Positions 53,787 to 63,507 are shown, counted from the first letter of the stretch. The stretch is 64,000 bases of DNA from Planctomycetota bacterium (GCA_963204915.1 CAUJHS010000113.1:62001-126000), one strand, 5' to 3'. The notes: generated by a model from the letters alone, not told the origin. Made by a program: numbers and translations.

Positions 53787-55526
53787 TTACGTGAGAAGCT
53801 CCTTGATGGTTGCGGCAGACCGCAGCAAACTGGCCGCGGACGGGACCTGCACTTGCAACGCCGTCCACAGTTGGCGCACCGTGTGCGCATTGGGTTGATC
53901 TCGTTCGATTTCGCCTGCCAACTTGCCCAGAAGTTCGAGCAACTCGTGGCGTGTTTGTGCGGCGCCGGCGAGGTTCTCAATTTCCGTGCGCGCATCGACA
54001 AAACGTTGTGCGAGTTCCGCGTCTTGGGCGAGCGACCAATCTGCCGATGTCTTGGAAGGAGCCTGAAAGTCGGACGATTGTTCAAAAAAACGCCGTGCGG
54101 CCTCCGACGTAAGGTACGTAGGCTGGGCACGGCTGCGCAATCGTTCCGGAGGGTAGGGCAACCCCGCCAGACGATGAAGGTACACTTTGGCGATCAACGC
54201 GTCCTCCACGATTGCTCCAGTCAAATCGGCGCCGATAAGCTGGCAAGCGGTCAGGTCGGCGCCGCGTAAGTCAGCATGTTGGACTTGCGCGTCGAGTAGA
54301 TCAGCGTTGCGCATAATCGTGGCGACAAGATTGGCCCCTTCAAGGCACACACCGTTCAGGTCGGCGTCGGAAAGGTCCGCGCCGCGCAAATTGGCGCGTT
54401 GCAGGTTTGCACCTTGCAAATTTGCATCGCGTAGGTCGGCCGAGGCCAGCTCGGCCCCCCGCAGATTCGTCTCCACGAGATACGCCTCGCGAAGATCGGC
54501 ATAAGTGAAGTTCGCTCGGTACAAGCGTTTCGCGTGGCGCAACCTGGCGCCGTAGAGACGCGCTGCCGTGAAATTCGCTCCGTCGACATCGGCGCCAGCC
54601 AGCCGAGCATGTCGCAAATTCGCGCGGTGCAGCTTCGCCCTGCACAGTTTGGCCGACGTTAGATTCGCACGCGGCAAAAGCGCCCCGTGCAATCGTGCTT
54701 CGCTCAGATTCGCCGCGTGCAAATTAGCGCCGGTCAGATCGGCGCGGATCAAGTACGCGGATGATAAATCGACCTCGCTCAAATCAAGCCGGGCCAGGCA
54801 TGCTCCAATCCACAACGCCGTCTTGAGGTTTTTCGCGTCTCGCAACGCGACGTGGGTAAAGTCGGCTTTCGTGCAATCGGCGCGGTCAAGCTCGGCGTTC
54901 GTAAGAACCGCGTCCTCGAGATTGGCTTCAAATAAGATCACGCGGCGCAAGACCGACTCCTGGAGGTTGGCGCCGGCCAAACTTGCGCGGGAGAGGTTTG
55001 CGTGCTCCAGGTCGGCGAAGGAAAGATCCGCCCCGGTGAGTTGGGCCTCTCGAAAATCGGCGTCCCGCGCGACCGCGCGAAATAGTTTCGCGCGACCCAA
55101 CCACGCGCGCGAGAGATTCGCCTTGTGCAAGTTCGCCTCGCGCAGGGTCGCTTCGCGAAGGTTCGCTTCGCGAAGGTTCGCCTCGCGCAGGTTCGCGCTG
55201 AACAAGTTGGCGCCAAACAAATTCGCCTGATAAAGATTCGCACCATAGAGGTTGGCGCCGTAGAAGTTGGCGTCGCGCAAACTTGCCGCGAAGAAATTCG
55301 CACCGTACAGGTTGGCGCCATAGAAATTGGCGCCCCAAAGTTTGGTGTGATTAAAATTAGCGCCGGTGAAGTTGGTCTCACGCAGATTAACGTCGCGCAG
55401 GTACGCGTCGCTGAGATCGGCGCCATTCAGATCGGGCGAAGGGCCATCCGTTACGCGGCGGCGGTTCCACTCGCGTACGCCCTCTTCACCACCGCGTAGC
55501 AGCGCAATCGCTTCGTCCCGGTGCAT
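53787..55526 (-). CDS. Pentapeptide-repeat protein
   Basis: 579 aa. After a short N-terminal segment, about residues 35-445 are an unbroken array of A(D/N)LXX repeats (ANFYGANLYGANLFGANL and dozens more), forming a right-handed quadrilateral beta-helix. The last 130 residues form a separate helical domain (RRFFEQSSDFQAPSKTSADWSLAQD...) with no known family. Some members mimic DNA against gyrase, but no such role can be read here. No signal peptide is seen. Confidence 0.9.
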   Translation of the reverse strand: MHRDEAIALLRGGEEGVREWNRRRVTDGPSPDLNGADLSDAYLRDVNLRETNFTGANFNHTKLWGANFYGANLYGANFFAASLRDANFYGANLYGANLYQANLFGANLFSANLREANLREANLREATLREANLHKANLSRAWLGRAKLFRAVARDADFREAQLTGADLSFADLEHANLSRASLAGANLQESVLRRVILFEANLEDAVLTNAELDRADCTKADFTHVALRDAKNLKTALWIGACLARLDLSEVDLSSAYLIRADLTGANLHAANLSEARLHGALLPRANLTSAKLCRAKLHRANLRHARLAGADVDGANFTAARLYGARLRHAKRLYRANFTYADLREAYLVETNLRGAELASADLRDANLQGANLQRANLRGADLSDADLNGVCLEGANLVATIMRNADLLDAQVQHADLRGADLTACQLIGADLTGAIVEDALIAKVYLHRLAGLPYPPERLRSRAQPTYLTSEAARRFFEQSSDFQAPSKTSADWSLAQDAELAQRFVDARTEIENLAGAAQTRHELLELLGKLAGEIERDQPNAHTVRQLWTALQVQVPSAASLLRSAATIKELLT

Positions 55527-55756
55527 GTCGGGGCGTTCAAGGGAAGTGACAGAACACCTTGGATCCGACCGTAACTAGGGGCAGCCCTGCCTTCAGTAGT
55601 GTAATCGAAAACCGCCGCGTCGTCGCCTGATTTGCAGGACGACGGCCCCTGCCAGAAGCGAATTCATTCCGTCGAACCACGTGATACTGCGGGAGCTGGC
55701 CGCGAATCAACCCGCGTGCAACGCCGATGCCGTCCAAACATCCGAAACTGAGGGCC

Positions 55757-56263
55757 TTACAGCAAGTCGTGACGGCGCCGTTCCCGGCGTTTGGCCGTGC
55801 GGCACTCATTACAAACGCCGGTGATGATCAAGCGGTGCCCCGTCACGCGAAAACCATAGTCCTGCGCCACGCGGTCGCGCAGTTCGACCAAAGCGTCGCT
55901 TTGGAACTCGATCAGTTTTTCACACTTTTTGCAGTGAAGGTGGTCATGTTGCGGATAACCATAGTCGTGCTCGTACACGTCGCGGCTGCCCACATTGAAC
56001 TTGCGCAACAATCCCGCTTCGACCAATTCATTGAGTGTGCGGTAAACCGTCGCCCGGCTGGGGCGCGACTTGCGATCGAACTTTTCAGCAACTTCTTCCA
56101 GAAGGGTATTCGCGTCGAAATGCTCATGCTGACTGAAAACGTGATCCACCAGGGCGCGCCGCTCCTGGGTGAATCGCATTTTTTTACTGCGCAGATACTC
56201 CTCAAACCGCTCTTGCGGGGTAAGGGATACCTGCACCGCGCCTAAAGAATATTCGTGATTCAT
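55757..56263 (-). CDS. Fur-family transcriptional regulator
   Basis: 168-aa metalloregulator. A winged-helix DNA-binding part (RFTQERRALVDHVF, SRPSRATVYRTLNELVEAGLL) is followed by a metal-binding dimerisation part with HDHLHCKKCEKLIEF and ITGVCNECR (two CxxC pairs for zinc). I cannot say whether it senses iron, zinc or peroxide. ATG at 56263 (MNHEYSL) is chosen; a longer frame upstream has no homology. The region upstream holds overlapping divergent promoters and an inverted repeat, reported as features. Confidence 0.93.
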   Translation of the reverse strand: MNHEYSLGAVQVSLTPQERFEEYLRSKKMRFTQERRALVDHVFSQHEHFDANTLLEEVAEKFDRKSRPSRATVYRTLNELVEAGLLRKFNVGSRDVYEHDYGYPQHDHLHCKKCEKLIEFQSDALVELRDRVAQDYGFRVTGHRLIITGVCNECRTAKRRERRRHDLL

Positions 56264-56291
56264 AAGTCGAAGGGGCGATTCGCACGCAGAC

Positions 56292-56372
56292 CTTATTGAG
56301 ACAGTGTCTACGCAGCGACGCCGGAAAACCGGCAAAAATCTATAGGAAAGTTTTGTCTCTTGTCTCAATAAG
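56292..56372. promoter_or_regulatory. Divergent fur promoter region with 12-bp inverted repeat, candidate Fur operators
   Basis: CTTATTGAGACA (56292-56303) is the exact reverse complement of TGTCTCAATAAG (56361-56372). The left copy extends into an 11-bp palindrome AGACAGTGTCT (56299-56309). On the minus strand TTGAGA (complement of 56363-56368) is 18 nt from TATAGA (complement of 56339-56344), a good promoter for the Fur gene. On the plus strand TTGTCT at 56353-56358 and TATACG at 56377-56382 make a weaker promoter. Both overlap the repeats, as expected for autoregulation. Confidence 0.55.
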
Positions 56373-56646
56373 ATTCTATACGATCCTCCCTGTAATGCAA
56401 TTGCCGCTTTTCAGGTTTTGCCCCTTTCGCCTTGCCGCCTCGGTGGAACCGTGTCTCAGTATGTGTATTAACGCATTGGGAACGGTCGAGCCGGAAAGGC
56501 CAGTGCTTTCACTCAGCCGATCAAAAAACGCGAGAAATCCCCTCCTTTTGGCGGAATTTGACCTTGACGTAGGAGTGACGTAATTATGATTAGATTTTGT
56601 CTGGAACTCTCTTCTTTTCTCGCCTCTCATCAAAAGGCTGGCTACC

Positions 56647-56859
56647 ATGCCCGGACCTGTTATCAGTTACGGCACAAGGAAGGCGTTGGAAGTGCAATTG
56701 GGCGAGGAGGCCGCTCGCGAACTGCTTTCCGTAATGCAAAAAATCTCAGACGCCGTGTCGGCGTTGGAGAAAAAGAAAGTCGACGTGACCCCCGTGGCGC
56801 CGCTGGGCGGTCAGGACTTGCTCTCGCTGATGAACTCCGCGTTTCCAATGTCGGAGTAG
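56647..56859 (+). CDS. Small hypothetical protein divergent from Fur
   Basis: 70 aa: MPGPVISYGTRKALEVQL..., then helical AARELLSVMQKISDAVSALEKKKVD and a C-terminal LGGQDLLSLMNSAFPMSE. No signal, no membrane segment, no family recognised. An AAAAGG element lies about 14 nt upstream. Its position opposite the fur gene makes Fur control possible, which is inference. Confidence 0.55.
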   Translation: MPGPVISYGTRKALEVQLGEEAARELLSVMQKISDAVSALEKKKVDVTPVAPLGGQDLLSLMNSAFPMSE

Positions 56860-56878
56860 AATACGGCGAAGAAGCTCG

Positions 56879-57931
56879 TCACGGGTTTAAGGGAACATTA
56901 GCCAAATAGACGGCGCCGAGCGCCACCAGCCCACATGCAGCCAGCGTTGCGGCGCCCAGCGCGGGCATCCAACCGAACTTGCGCACGTAACGCAAACGCC
57001 AATGCCCCAAGCATACGAGCGACACGGCAAATATGATGAGCGGCGGCTGCATGTCGCGAATTGCAGCAGTAACCTCCGCGAGGTCGCCGTAAGGGGTGCT
57101 CGAGCCGACGCCGCCACGCGAAAGTTGCGATAGCCCCGAAATGGCGGCCAACAACAACCGCGCGCCCAGAAACGCCAGCGTCAAGCAATGCGCCAGGGCG
57201 ACGCGCGACAACATGCGGTCGGCTTCTAACTCCGCTTGGCGACGCAACGGCAAGTTGACACATACCGCCAACGCGGGAATCAGCAAACCATAGGCGTACC
57301 ATACGCGAAGCAGCGACTCGCCAAAGATCGTCAAAGCGCCAGGGTACGCCTCCACCTCATCCAGGTAGCGTGCAAAGTTCGGCGCCAAGTTCGATGCGTT
57401 CGCGCCGCGGAGCGCCGGACTGTTCGCCAGGACAATTGTCAAAACGACAAGCATGGCGGCGATCGCGGCCACTAGCCAGCCGAGCGGCGCGAGCCAACGC
57501 GCCAAACCTCGCCGGTCCGACCACCAATCGCCCGCTAAGCCACGCGCCAAGGCGCCGCGCGGAGAACGAGCATGACTGGCGCGGGCCACATCGCCTGCGG
57601 CGGCTCCGACCACGCCCCCGGCCAGAGCGTTAGCGAATACGGTCCACGCGTCGCCCGCGCCAAGAATCGCCAGGGAAGCTCCGCCAGAAAGCCGCGCATG
57701 CGCCGCGCCCGCCAGCGCTCCAAGTCCGGTCAGGTAGATCACATCGCGATCCAGTTCGCGCGTCGCCAAGGCAAGCGCCGCCAGGGAAAGAAGCATCAGC
57801 GACGAAAGCCCAAGCATGCCAAGCGGCTCCACGTCGAGCGATGCGCCCGCTATGGCCAGTGCGAGCACACTTGCCGCAAGGGCGAAAATCGCGGGTCGGC
57901 CCGGAGCTGCAAGGAGCAAGTTCGATTTCAT
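56879..57931 (-). CDS. Polytopic membrane protein, unknown
   Basis: About 350 aa with nine or more hydrophobic stretches (AIFALAASVLALAIAGASL, LMLLSLAALALATREL, WLAPLGWLVAAIAAMLVVLTIVL, GALTIFGESLLRVWYAYGLLIPALAVCVNL and others). Ala/Leu-rich and low in known motifs; no family recognised. The start MKSNLL at 57931 is the most likely, since the alternatives at 58009 (TTG) and inside lack a site. It lies convergent with the small protein gene at 56647. Confidence 0.65.
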   Translation of the reverse strand: MKSNLLLAAPGRPAIFALAASVLALAIAGASLDVEPLGMLGLSSLMLLSLAALALATRELDRDVIYLTGLGALAGAAHARLSGGASLAILGAGDAWTVFANALAGGVVGAAAGDVARASHARSPRGALARGLAGDWWSDRRGLARWLAPLGWLVAAIAAMLVVLTIVLANSPALRGANASNLAPNFARYLDEVEAYPGALTIFGESLLRVWYAYGLLIPALAVCVNLPLRRQAELEADRMLSRVALAHCLTLAFLGARLLLAAISGLSQLSRGGVGSSTPYGDLAEVTAAIRDMQPPLIIFAVSLVCLGHWRLRYVRKFGWMPALGAATLAACGLVALGAVYLANVPLNP

Positions 57932-58028
57932 GAAAAGGACATCATGCAACACGCCGCATCGTCGTCGAAGCACTGCAATGCGCCCGACCAAATTCGACGA
58001 CCAATGCAACGTGCCAGCGGGCTTCTAG

Positions 58029-59408
58029 CTAAAGTTGAATGGTCGTATCGCCGCGAGGCAAGTCGAAGCAAATCATGACCCCTTCTTTATCACGCCACCA
58101 GCGGCCTGCCGCGAGGTCCGCATGCGACGCCGCTTCCTTTAATGCCATTACTTTACCGTCCGAGGTCATCCGAGGAGTCGCAGATGTTGGCGCGGCAATG
58201 CGAAGCGTAAAGTTTGGTGCGGCAAAGGGAGCCTTGAGCGAGATCACGTTCGTATCACACCGGATTTCGGTTAGTCCTTTGGCGGCCCAATAGCGGGCCA
58301 TTTCACTTACCTTCATCCAAACGGTCTGGTCACGAAAACGTTCTTCCAATGCAGTAACCACCTGCCGAAACTGATGAAAACCCGCCTTTGTGCCGTGTGT
58401 GTACATTCCTGGCCAGTGGCACAGCATAACGGCGGGGCGATGTTGTTCAATGAGTTCGACCATGCGGCCCGCGGTGGCCTCACGGTTCGCATACCGCTCG
58501 CCCTGAGACATTTCATCTCCGTCCCAACCGCCGAACCAATCGCCAGTTCCCGCCGGCACGTTGACCGTTAATTGCAGGTCATTCGTACCGAGGCCCGAAA
58601 CGTGCTCCAGCTTAGGTTCCGTGCTTTCCTCGCCGTCGGACACATACTTGAAGTAGTGTGGAATCTCTACGTGGTAAACGTCGCGCACTGCCTCTTGCAC
58701 GGCGCGCGAGAGTTCTGACTTAACGGCATTGCCGAAGCCGCCCGGCGTCGTCACGCCTTCACAAGGCAGTTCGCAGTTTTTGAGGATGCGCAGAGCATAC
58801 GCAAGATAAGCCGCCATTTCATCCACGCTTTTCCTTTCCTGCGGGAACGAGTTCTCCATGGTGGCCGGGCTAATCTCGGGAATCGCCTTACCGGTTTTTA
58901 GGTCGATTACACGCGTATGCGTAATCATCTCGGGATGAATGTCCCAGTTGGGAAGCATTAACTCCCGAACAAGTTTCAGGCTGTCCTGCAATTCGCGGCG
59001 CGACCAACCGGGCAGTTCTCGGTCAAGCCAACCGACAAGGGCCGGATTGGGAACCACACTGTACTTGCCTTTGACGCCGCGCTCGCCGCACCACTCGCCA
59101 AATTCACGCACAAACGCGTCGGGAATTTCGGTCGGCCAGGTGCGCCATGGTTTCTTGTAAATGGCTCGATCCGGCCAGGCCTCGGCGAATTGCGGCATGC
59201 AGAATCGGCCCATGTTCACCAGGCAGGTTGAGTCATCAATGATGAACGAGAGCGGCACGCGATCACGAGGGAACAGAACGTCAACACCTATGTCTTGCCG
59301 CACGAGAGTCTCGATTGGCTTCTCTTGGGCAAGAACACCTGAAGCCACGGAAGCCGTGGCCAGAGCAGCTGTCTTGAGGAATTGACGACGATGCGGAGCG
59401 TGTAACAT
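58029..59408 (-). CDS. Tat-exported polysaccharide-deacetylase-like protein
   Basis: 459 aa. A twin-arginine signal (HRRQFLKTAALATASVASGVLA) indicates folded export. The mature protein starts with PLSFIIDDSTCLVNMG, an aspartate pair like that of deacetylases, followed by WDIHPEMITHTRVIDL and VMLCHWPGMYTHGTKAGFHQFR (His-rich). It resembles planctomycete sulfatase-neighbour polysaccharide deacetylases, but the NodB core is not fully clear, so the family call is tentative. The start at 59408 is preferred to 59453 because the Tat motif then follows directly. Confidence 0.7.
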   Translation of the reverse strand: MLHAPHRRQFLKTAALATASVASGVLAQEKPIETLVRQDIGVDVLFPRDRVPLSFIIDDSTCLVNMGRFCMPQFAEAWPDRAIYKKPWRTWPTEIPDAFVREFGEWCGERGVKGKYSVVPNPALVGWLDRELPGWSRRELQDSLKLVRELMLPNWDIHPEMITHTRVIDLKTGKAIPEISPATMENSFPQERKSVDEMAAYLAYALRILKNCELPCEGVTTPGGFGNAVKSELSRAVQEAVRDVYHVEIPHYFKYVSDGEESTEPKLEHVSGLGTNDLQLTVNVPAGTGDWFGGWDGDEMSQGERYANREATAGRMVELIEQHRPAVMLCHWPGMYTHGTKAGFHQFRQVVTALEERFRDQTVWMKVSEMARYWAAKGLTEIRCDTNVISLKAPFAAPNFTLRIAAPTSATPRMTSDGKVMALKEAASHADLAAGRWWRDKEGVMICFDLPRGDTTIQL

Positions 59409-59484
59409 GAAAGTTGTTTCCAGGAAGCATGCGATGCTACGTGAGGGGAACATACATCACAAATTCCCATTCAAGCTGAGCGCA

Positions 59485-60867
59485 TCACGGTTGACGGTCA
59501 AACTCTTGCTGTAATTGTTGACATTCGGCGTTATGAGGTTCAAGGTTGAAGGCGCTGCGCAGGTAGCTACGCGCTTCGTCGCGGCGACCTTGAACCCAAA
59601 GAAGTCTAGCCAGATTGACATGCGCAGGCACATAACTAGGCCGATCCCGCACGGCGTTACGGAACGCTGCGATTGCGTCCTCTGGACGATCCAACCGCTT
59701 GAACGCATGTCCCAAATTGTAGTGTGCCAGGGCGTAATCCGGCTTACATTGTACTGCCGATTGGAACGATGCAATCGCATCTTCAAACTGATTCGTGGAG
59801 TATTGCACGACTCCTAAGTGAAAAAATATCTCGGGCGAATGAGGATGTTGAACTTGCGCAGCATGAAGTATCTCGATCGCCTGTTGGGGTTCTCCCATCT
59901 GAAGATAGATCTTCGCCAGTCTGCAGAATAGCGTCGGGTCGCGAGAATCGTTGCGCAGCGCCGTGGTCAGCGTCGCAATCGCATCATCGATGCGATTTTG
60001 CGTTAGCAGTGCTTCCGCCGCTTGAATCGCGTCCTGAGCGTCATGCCGGAGCGCGAGAACTTGGGCGGCAAAGGGGTCGTCCCAACCCAACGGCTCATCC
60101 GAAAGCTGCTCAGCTTTCCCAAGTGCTTGCAGCGCGGCGTCCCGATTGCCAAGGCGTTGGTGGACGAGAGCAAGCAATTCGTATGCCGCGCGCGACTCTG
60201 GAGCGATTTGCACAGCGCGCTCCGCCCATGGCAACGCCGCCCCCGTTTCGCCCACGGCAAGCGCCAACTTGGCAAGCGCCAAATAAGCTCGCGGTTGATG
60301 CGGGTCTAGTTCAACGGCTCGGCGCAAAGGACCGGCGGCCTGTTCGTATCGCTCCAGTTGGAGGAGAACCTCGCCGCAGCGCAATTGTACAATTCCTGCG
60401 TCGGGACGTATTTGGGCTGCTGTCTGAAAATGCTGAACGGCAAGATCGGGATGGGACACCGCCAAATGGACGCCGAGAAAGTAGGGCCAACGAAAATCTT
60501 GGTTGTCCAGTTTCGCCGCCTGGGTTAAGCAATGCGCGGTCTCTTGTTCGAATTGATAGGCCAACAACAGCATCCCTAGCTCTCCCCACGCATCTCCCGA
60601 ATCCGGGGCGCGCAGCACCGCGTTACGAGCGCGGTCATACGCGCGAGCCAAATGAGGAGGCATCGTCGCCACATCTAACTCCGGCAACGCCAATGTCGCT
60701 TGCGGTGCGAGCGCGCCGCTGAGGAGCCACGCCGCGGCGAAACCAATTCCCGCTAGGGCAACGACCGCCGGCAAAACGCGTCGATGGAAGCGACGCACTC
60801 GGGGCGCCGCTTGCGGAGTTGCCTCCGTCGAATGTGGACGCGAACGGGAATGGGGACGGGGAGCCAT
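59485..60867 (-). CDS. TPR protein, partner of the CRTAC1-like protein
   Basis: 460 aa with a single N-terminal membrane anchor (VLPAVVALAGIGFAAAWLLSG) followed by about nine tetratricopeptide repeats (GDAWGELGMLLLAYQFEQE, AQHFQTAAQIRPDAGIVQL, ALAHYNLGHAFKRLDRPEDAIAAF). The start at 60867 is 19 bp after the stop of the CRTAC1-like gene. Planctomycetes often pair such genes; TPRs may bind the partner or a peptide. No enzymatic motif. Confidence 0.88.
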   Translation of the reverse strand: MAPRPHSRSRPHSTEATPQAAPRVRRFHRRVLPAVVALAGIGFAAAWLLSGALAPQATLALPELDVATMPPHLARAYDRARNAVLRAPDSGDAWGELGMLLLAYQFEQETAHCLTQAAKLDNQDFRWPYFLGVHLAVSHPDLAVQHFQTAAQIRPDAGIVQLRCGEVLLQLERYEQAAGPLRRAVELDPHQPRAYLALAKLALAVGETGAALPWAERAVQIAPESRAAYELLALVHQRLGNRDAALQALGKAEQLSDEPLGWDDPFAAQVLALRHDAQDAIQAAEALLTQNRIDDAIATLTTALRNDSRDPTLFCRLAKIYLQMGEPQQAIEILHAAQVQHPHSPEIFFHLGVVQYSTNQFEDAIASFQSAVQCKPDYALAHYNLGHAFKRLDRPEDAIAAFRNAVRDRPSYVPAHVNLARLLWVQGRRDEARSYLRSAFNLEPHNAECQQLQQEFDRQP

Positions 60868-60886
60868 GAACGCAACATTCCGAGGA

Positions 60887-62749
60887 CTACGGCGTATATC
60901 CTTCTCCAAACTGGATGACGCGAAATGCGTTGACGTCGCCTCCCGCAAAGATCTCGCGAGCGTTGTCAGGCCAGAGAATTTCGATCCGGTCGATGTGTTG
61001 TACCGCGCCAAGGCCGAAATGAACGCGGGGATCATTCGTTGTCAAATAGCTACTACAAGGACACACCGCTTGCGTCCACGTTTGGTCCGCCGCAACGAGG
61101 GAAATCATTGCGCCGTAGGCGTCGCGTCCGCCCCAGCGGGGATCCACGGCGCGCACGGACAACCAATTTTCCTTAGCGGGAGCATCGTTACGGTAAAGTC
61201 GCGCCGATCCTCCGGAATTGGTGACGAGCAGGTCCAGATCACCGTCGTTGTCGATGTCGCCTACCGCCAACGCTCTTCCCGCACCCGTACTGGCGAGAAA
61301 GTCGTCCTGCATGCTGTGTCGAGGGTGCAATACACCAAGACCATCGTTCACATGCACCAGAGGATGTTCAAGATAATCGCTCCAAAAGGCAGCATGGCTT
61401 GGACCTTTCGAGGCAAGGCGTCGCACGCGTCCGTTGACTACAACCGCGTCCAAATCGCCATCGTGTTCGATATCGAACAAAGCGGCGCCAAATCCCGTGA
61501 AAGGAAAACTATCGCCTAAACCTGCGGATTTCGACGCCTCTTGAAACCCGTGTTCCCGGTGACGGAGGTAGAGCGCGTTATTTTCACCTTCGAGGTTGGT
61601 GACCAAGAGATCGAGCATCGCGTCGTGATTGACGTCGCCCAAGGCGGCGCCCATGCTGCCTTGACCTCGGCCGACCGAATCGTACGCCACACCGAGCAGT
61701 ACGGCTTCATCTCGAAACGTGCCATTCTGCTGATTGATCCACAGGAAGTTGGCGTGTCCATCATTAGCAACATAGACGTCTTGCCAGCCGTCTTGATTGA
61801 AGTCGGCACAGACGACGCCTAAGCCCGCCCCAGACTTCCTGGCAACGCCGCTTGCCAGACTTACATCTTCGAACCGTACCGTGTCTGGCTGCAAGGTAGC
61901 GACGTCGTTTTCGGACCGCACCTGTGAGCCGGTGACGTTGCGGTACAACCGAGACGCGGCGCGCGGGAACATCGCGGGATTGCAAAAGTCCGGACGTCCC
62001 CCCGTGCTAAAACATGGGCGGGCCGGGTCGTAGTCAACATAATTCGCAACAAAAATGTCAAGCCAGCCATCGCGATCAAAGTCAAAAAACGCCGCGGAGG
62101 CGCCCCAGGCTTGATTATCGATACCTGCCGTGGCGGTGATCTCACGGAATGTTCCGTCTTGCTGATTTACAAATAAGCGATCCGCGCCATAACAAGATAT
62201 ATAGGCATCGGGAAATCCATCATTGTTCACATCGCCTACGGTTACTCCCATGCCATAGAGATTAACCTCCAGCCCCGCTTCATGCGTCACATCGACGAGG
62301 CGCCCCGGCGATGCTTGTCGAAACAACCGATTCCCTAACGAAGAAGGCGCTGTCGACGCCTCGGCGCCCGCCTCAACGCCGGCCTCAGGGATTGCGGCGC
62401 TATTGACGATCAAAATATCCAGCAGTCCATCTCGATCGAAATCGAGAAATGCTGCACCCGGCGACATAACCGCCGGAAAAAAGTAGTTTTCGGCTCCGTG
62501 GGCCGCGTGGTGGAACAATAACCCCCAAGCATCTGTGACATCAGTGAACCAGGGCGGCTCGTTGGCTAACTCGTACGGAATGTCCGGGCCGGCTTTTGCC
62601 TCGATTTCCTGGTGAACCCCATTGGTCGACCCGTCATGACATCCAAGACCTATCAAAATGGACGATGCAACGAGGAATGCTTGCCAACCTAGAGAAGGTC
62701 GTGACCGAGCGGAACTCGGCACGCGCTGTGATGTCGCAAACGTCTGCAC
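60887..62749 (-). CDS. CRTAC1/ASPIC-UnbV lipoprotein with FG-GAP repeats
   Basis: 620 aa. A lipobox IGLGC follows the N-terminal hydrophobic stretch. Integrin-like FG-GAP/VCBS repeats dominate (GAAFLDFDRDGLLDILIVN, VTVGDVNNDGFPDAYIS, SAAFFDFDRDGWLDIFVANY), each with a calcium loop DxDxDGxxD. The C-terminus (HFGLGAVQHIDRIEILWPDNAREIF) is the ASPIC/UnbV domain. The start codon is GTG at 62749. This family is a large paralogous set in planctomycetes with uncertain function. Confidence 0.93.
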   Translation of the reverse strand: MQTFATSQRVPSSARSRPSLGWQAFLVASSILIGLGCHDGSTNGVHQEIEAKAGPDIPYELANEPPWFTDVTDAWGLLFHHAAHGAENYFFPAVMSPGAAFLDFDRDGLLDILIVNSAAIPEAGVEAGAEASTAPSSLGNRLFRQASPGRLVDVTHEAGLEVNLYGMGVTVGDVNNDGFPDAYISCYGADRLFVNQQDGTFREITATAGIDNQAWGASAAFFDFDRDGWLDIFVANYVDYDPARPCFSTGGRPDFCNPAMFPRAASRLYRNVTGSQVRSENDVATLQPDTVRFEDVSLASGVARKSGAGLGVVCADFNQDGWQDVYVANDGHANFLWINQQNGTFRDEAVLLGVAYDSVGRGQGSMGAALGDVNHDAMLDLLVTNLEGENNALYLRHREHGFQEASKSAGLGDSFPFTGFGAALFDIEHDGDLDAVVVNGRVRRLASKGPSHAAFWSDYLEHPLVHVNDGLGVLHPRHSMQDDFLASTGAGRALAVGDIDNDGDLDLLVTNSGGSARLYRNDAPAKENWLSVRAVDPRWGGRDAYGAMISLVAADQTWTQAVCPCSSYLTTNDPRVHFGLGAVQHIDRIEILWPDNAREIFAGGDVNAFRVIQFGEGYTP

Positions 62750-62850
62750 GTTCGAGTGACAATCTGGTTATCGGCAAGTTGGCGCGCGTTAGGACCGTCC
62801 TAGGCACGGCCTGCATCTGGGAAGGTGTATAGCCGGGAAATCAGAAAAAG

Positions 62851-63507
62851 TCAAACATTGGCGGGAGGCGTCAACAACTCCGACTTGAACTGCGAAACGG
62901 CCCCGCGAGCATCGGGAATGATCCGCATGAACGATTCCGGAAGCGATGAGAGCCGAACGCGCGCCATCACGCCATTGAGTCGGCGAAGGAGTTTACGATC
63001 TTCCGTGTAGTCAAATAGAAATCGCGACGCCACAAATGCGGGAATGAGCCGCGCAAGTTCCTCGGTAGGACGTGGCGCCATGCGATTCACGACTTCTTGA
63101 ACCACCTGCGGATCGACCGATTCAATCGCGGCGTAGTATCGCTCTAGAGCATCGGGACATTCCCCGATGAGTTCCGCATCCAGCAGGAGTTCGACCAGGA
63201 TGTGCCCTAAGAAACTTGGCCGCATTCCTGGGTCGGGGTCAAGCGCATCGCGAATCACGGCGGTGAACGACCAGGACAGTTTGGCGAATGCGCTCGTCTG
63301 ATGAAACCAGTCGTCGTCCGAGTGGTGCTGTACGATGCCCCTTGCGACGGCGGCAAGCCGGGGATCGTCGTCGTCCACGAATGGTTGTGCATGCTTGCGC
63401 CGAATGCGCACGCGCCGATCGACGACGTTCAACCAATCAGGAATCGCCGTGCCGGCAAGGAAGTAGGGATCATCGACAAAACGATACCCGTGCGCGAAGT
63501 AATTCAT
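62851..63507 (-). CDS. AcpH-like / conserved planctomycete hydrolase-like protein
   Basis: 218 aa. The opening MNYFAHGYRFVDDPYFLAGTAIPDW and the later GIVQHHSDDDWFHQT echo the layout of acyl-carrier-protein phosphodiesterases (N-FAH, G-DW, GI-HH-D), so metal-bound phosphodiester cleavage is possible; I am not certain. The remainder is helical (FLGHILVELLLDAELI, MAPRPTEELARLIPAFVASRFLF). ATG at 63507 gives the family-like N-terminus; the frame extends 84 nt further upstream without features. Confidence 0.65.
   Translation of the reverse strand: MNYFAHGYRFVDDPYFLAGTAIPDWLNVVDRRVRIRRKHAQPFVDDDDPRLAAVARGIVQHHSDDDWFHQTSAFAKLSWSFTAVIRDALDPDPGMRPSFLGHILVELLLDAELIGECPDALERYYAAIESVDPQVVQEVVNRMAPRPTEELARLIPAFVASRFLFDYTEDRKLLRRLNGVMARVRLSSLPESFMRIIPDARGAVSQFKSELLTPPANV

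Noticed and set aside
56296..56583. 95-codon plus-strand frame over the Fur promoter
   Set aside because: It covers the promoter repeats and has no start site or protein-like features.
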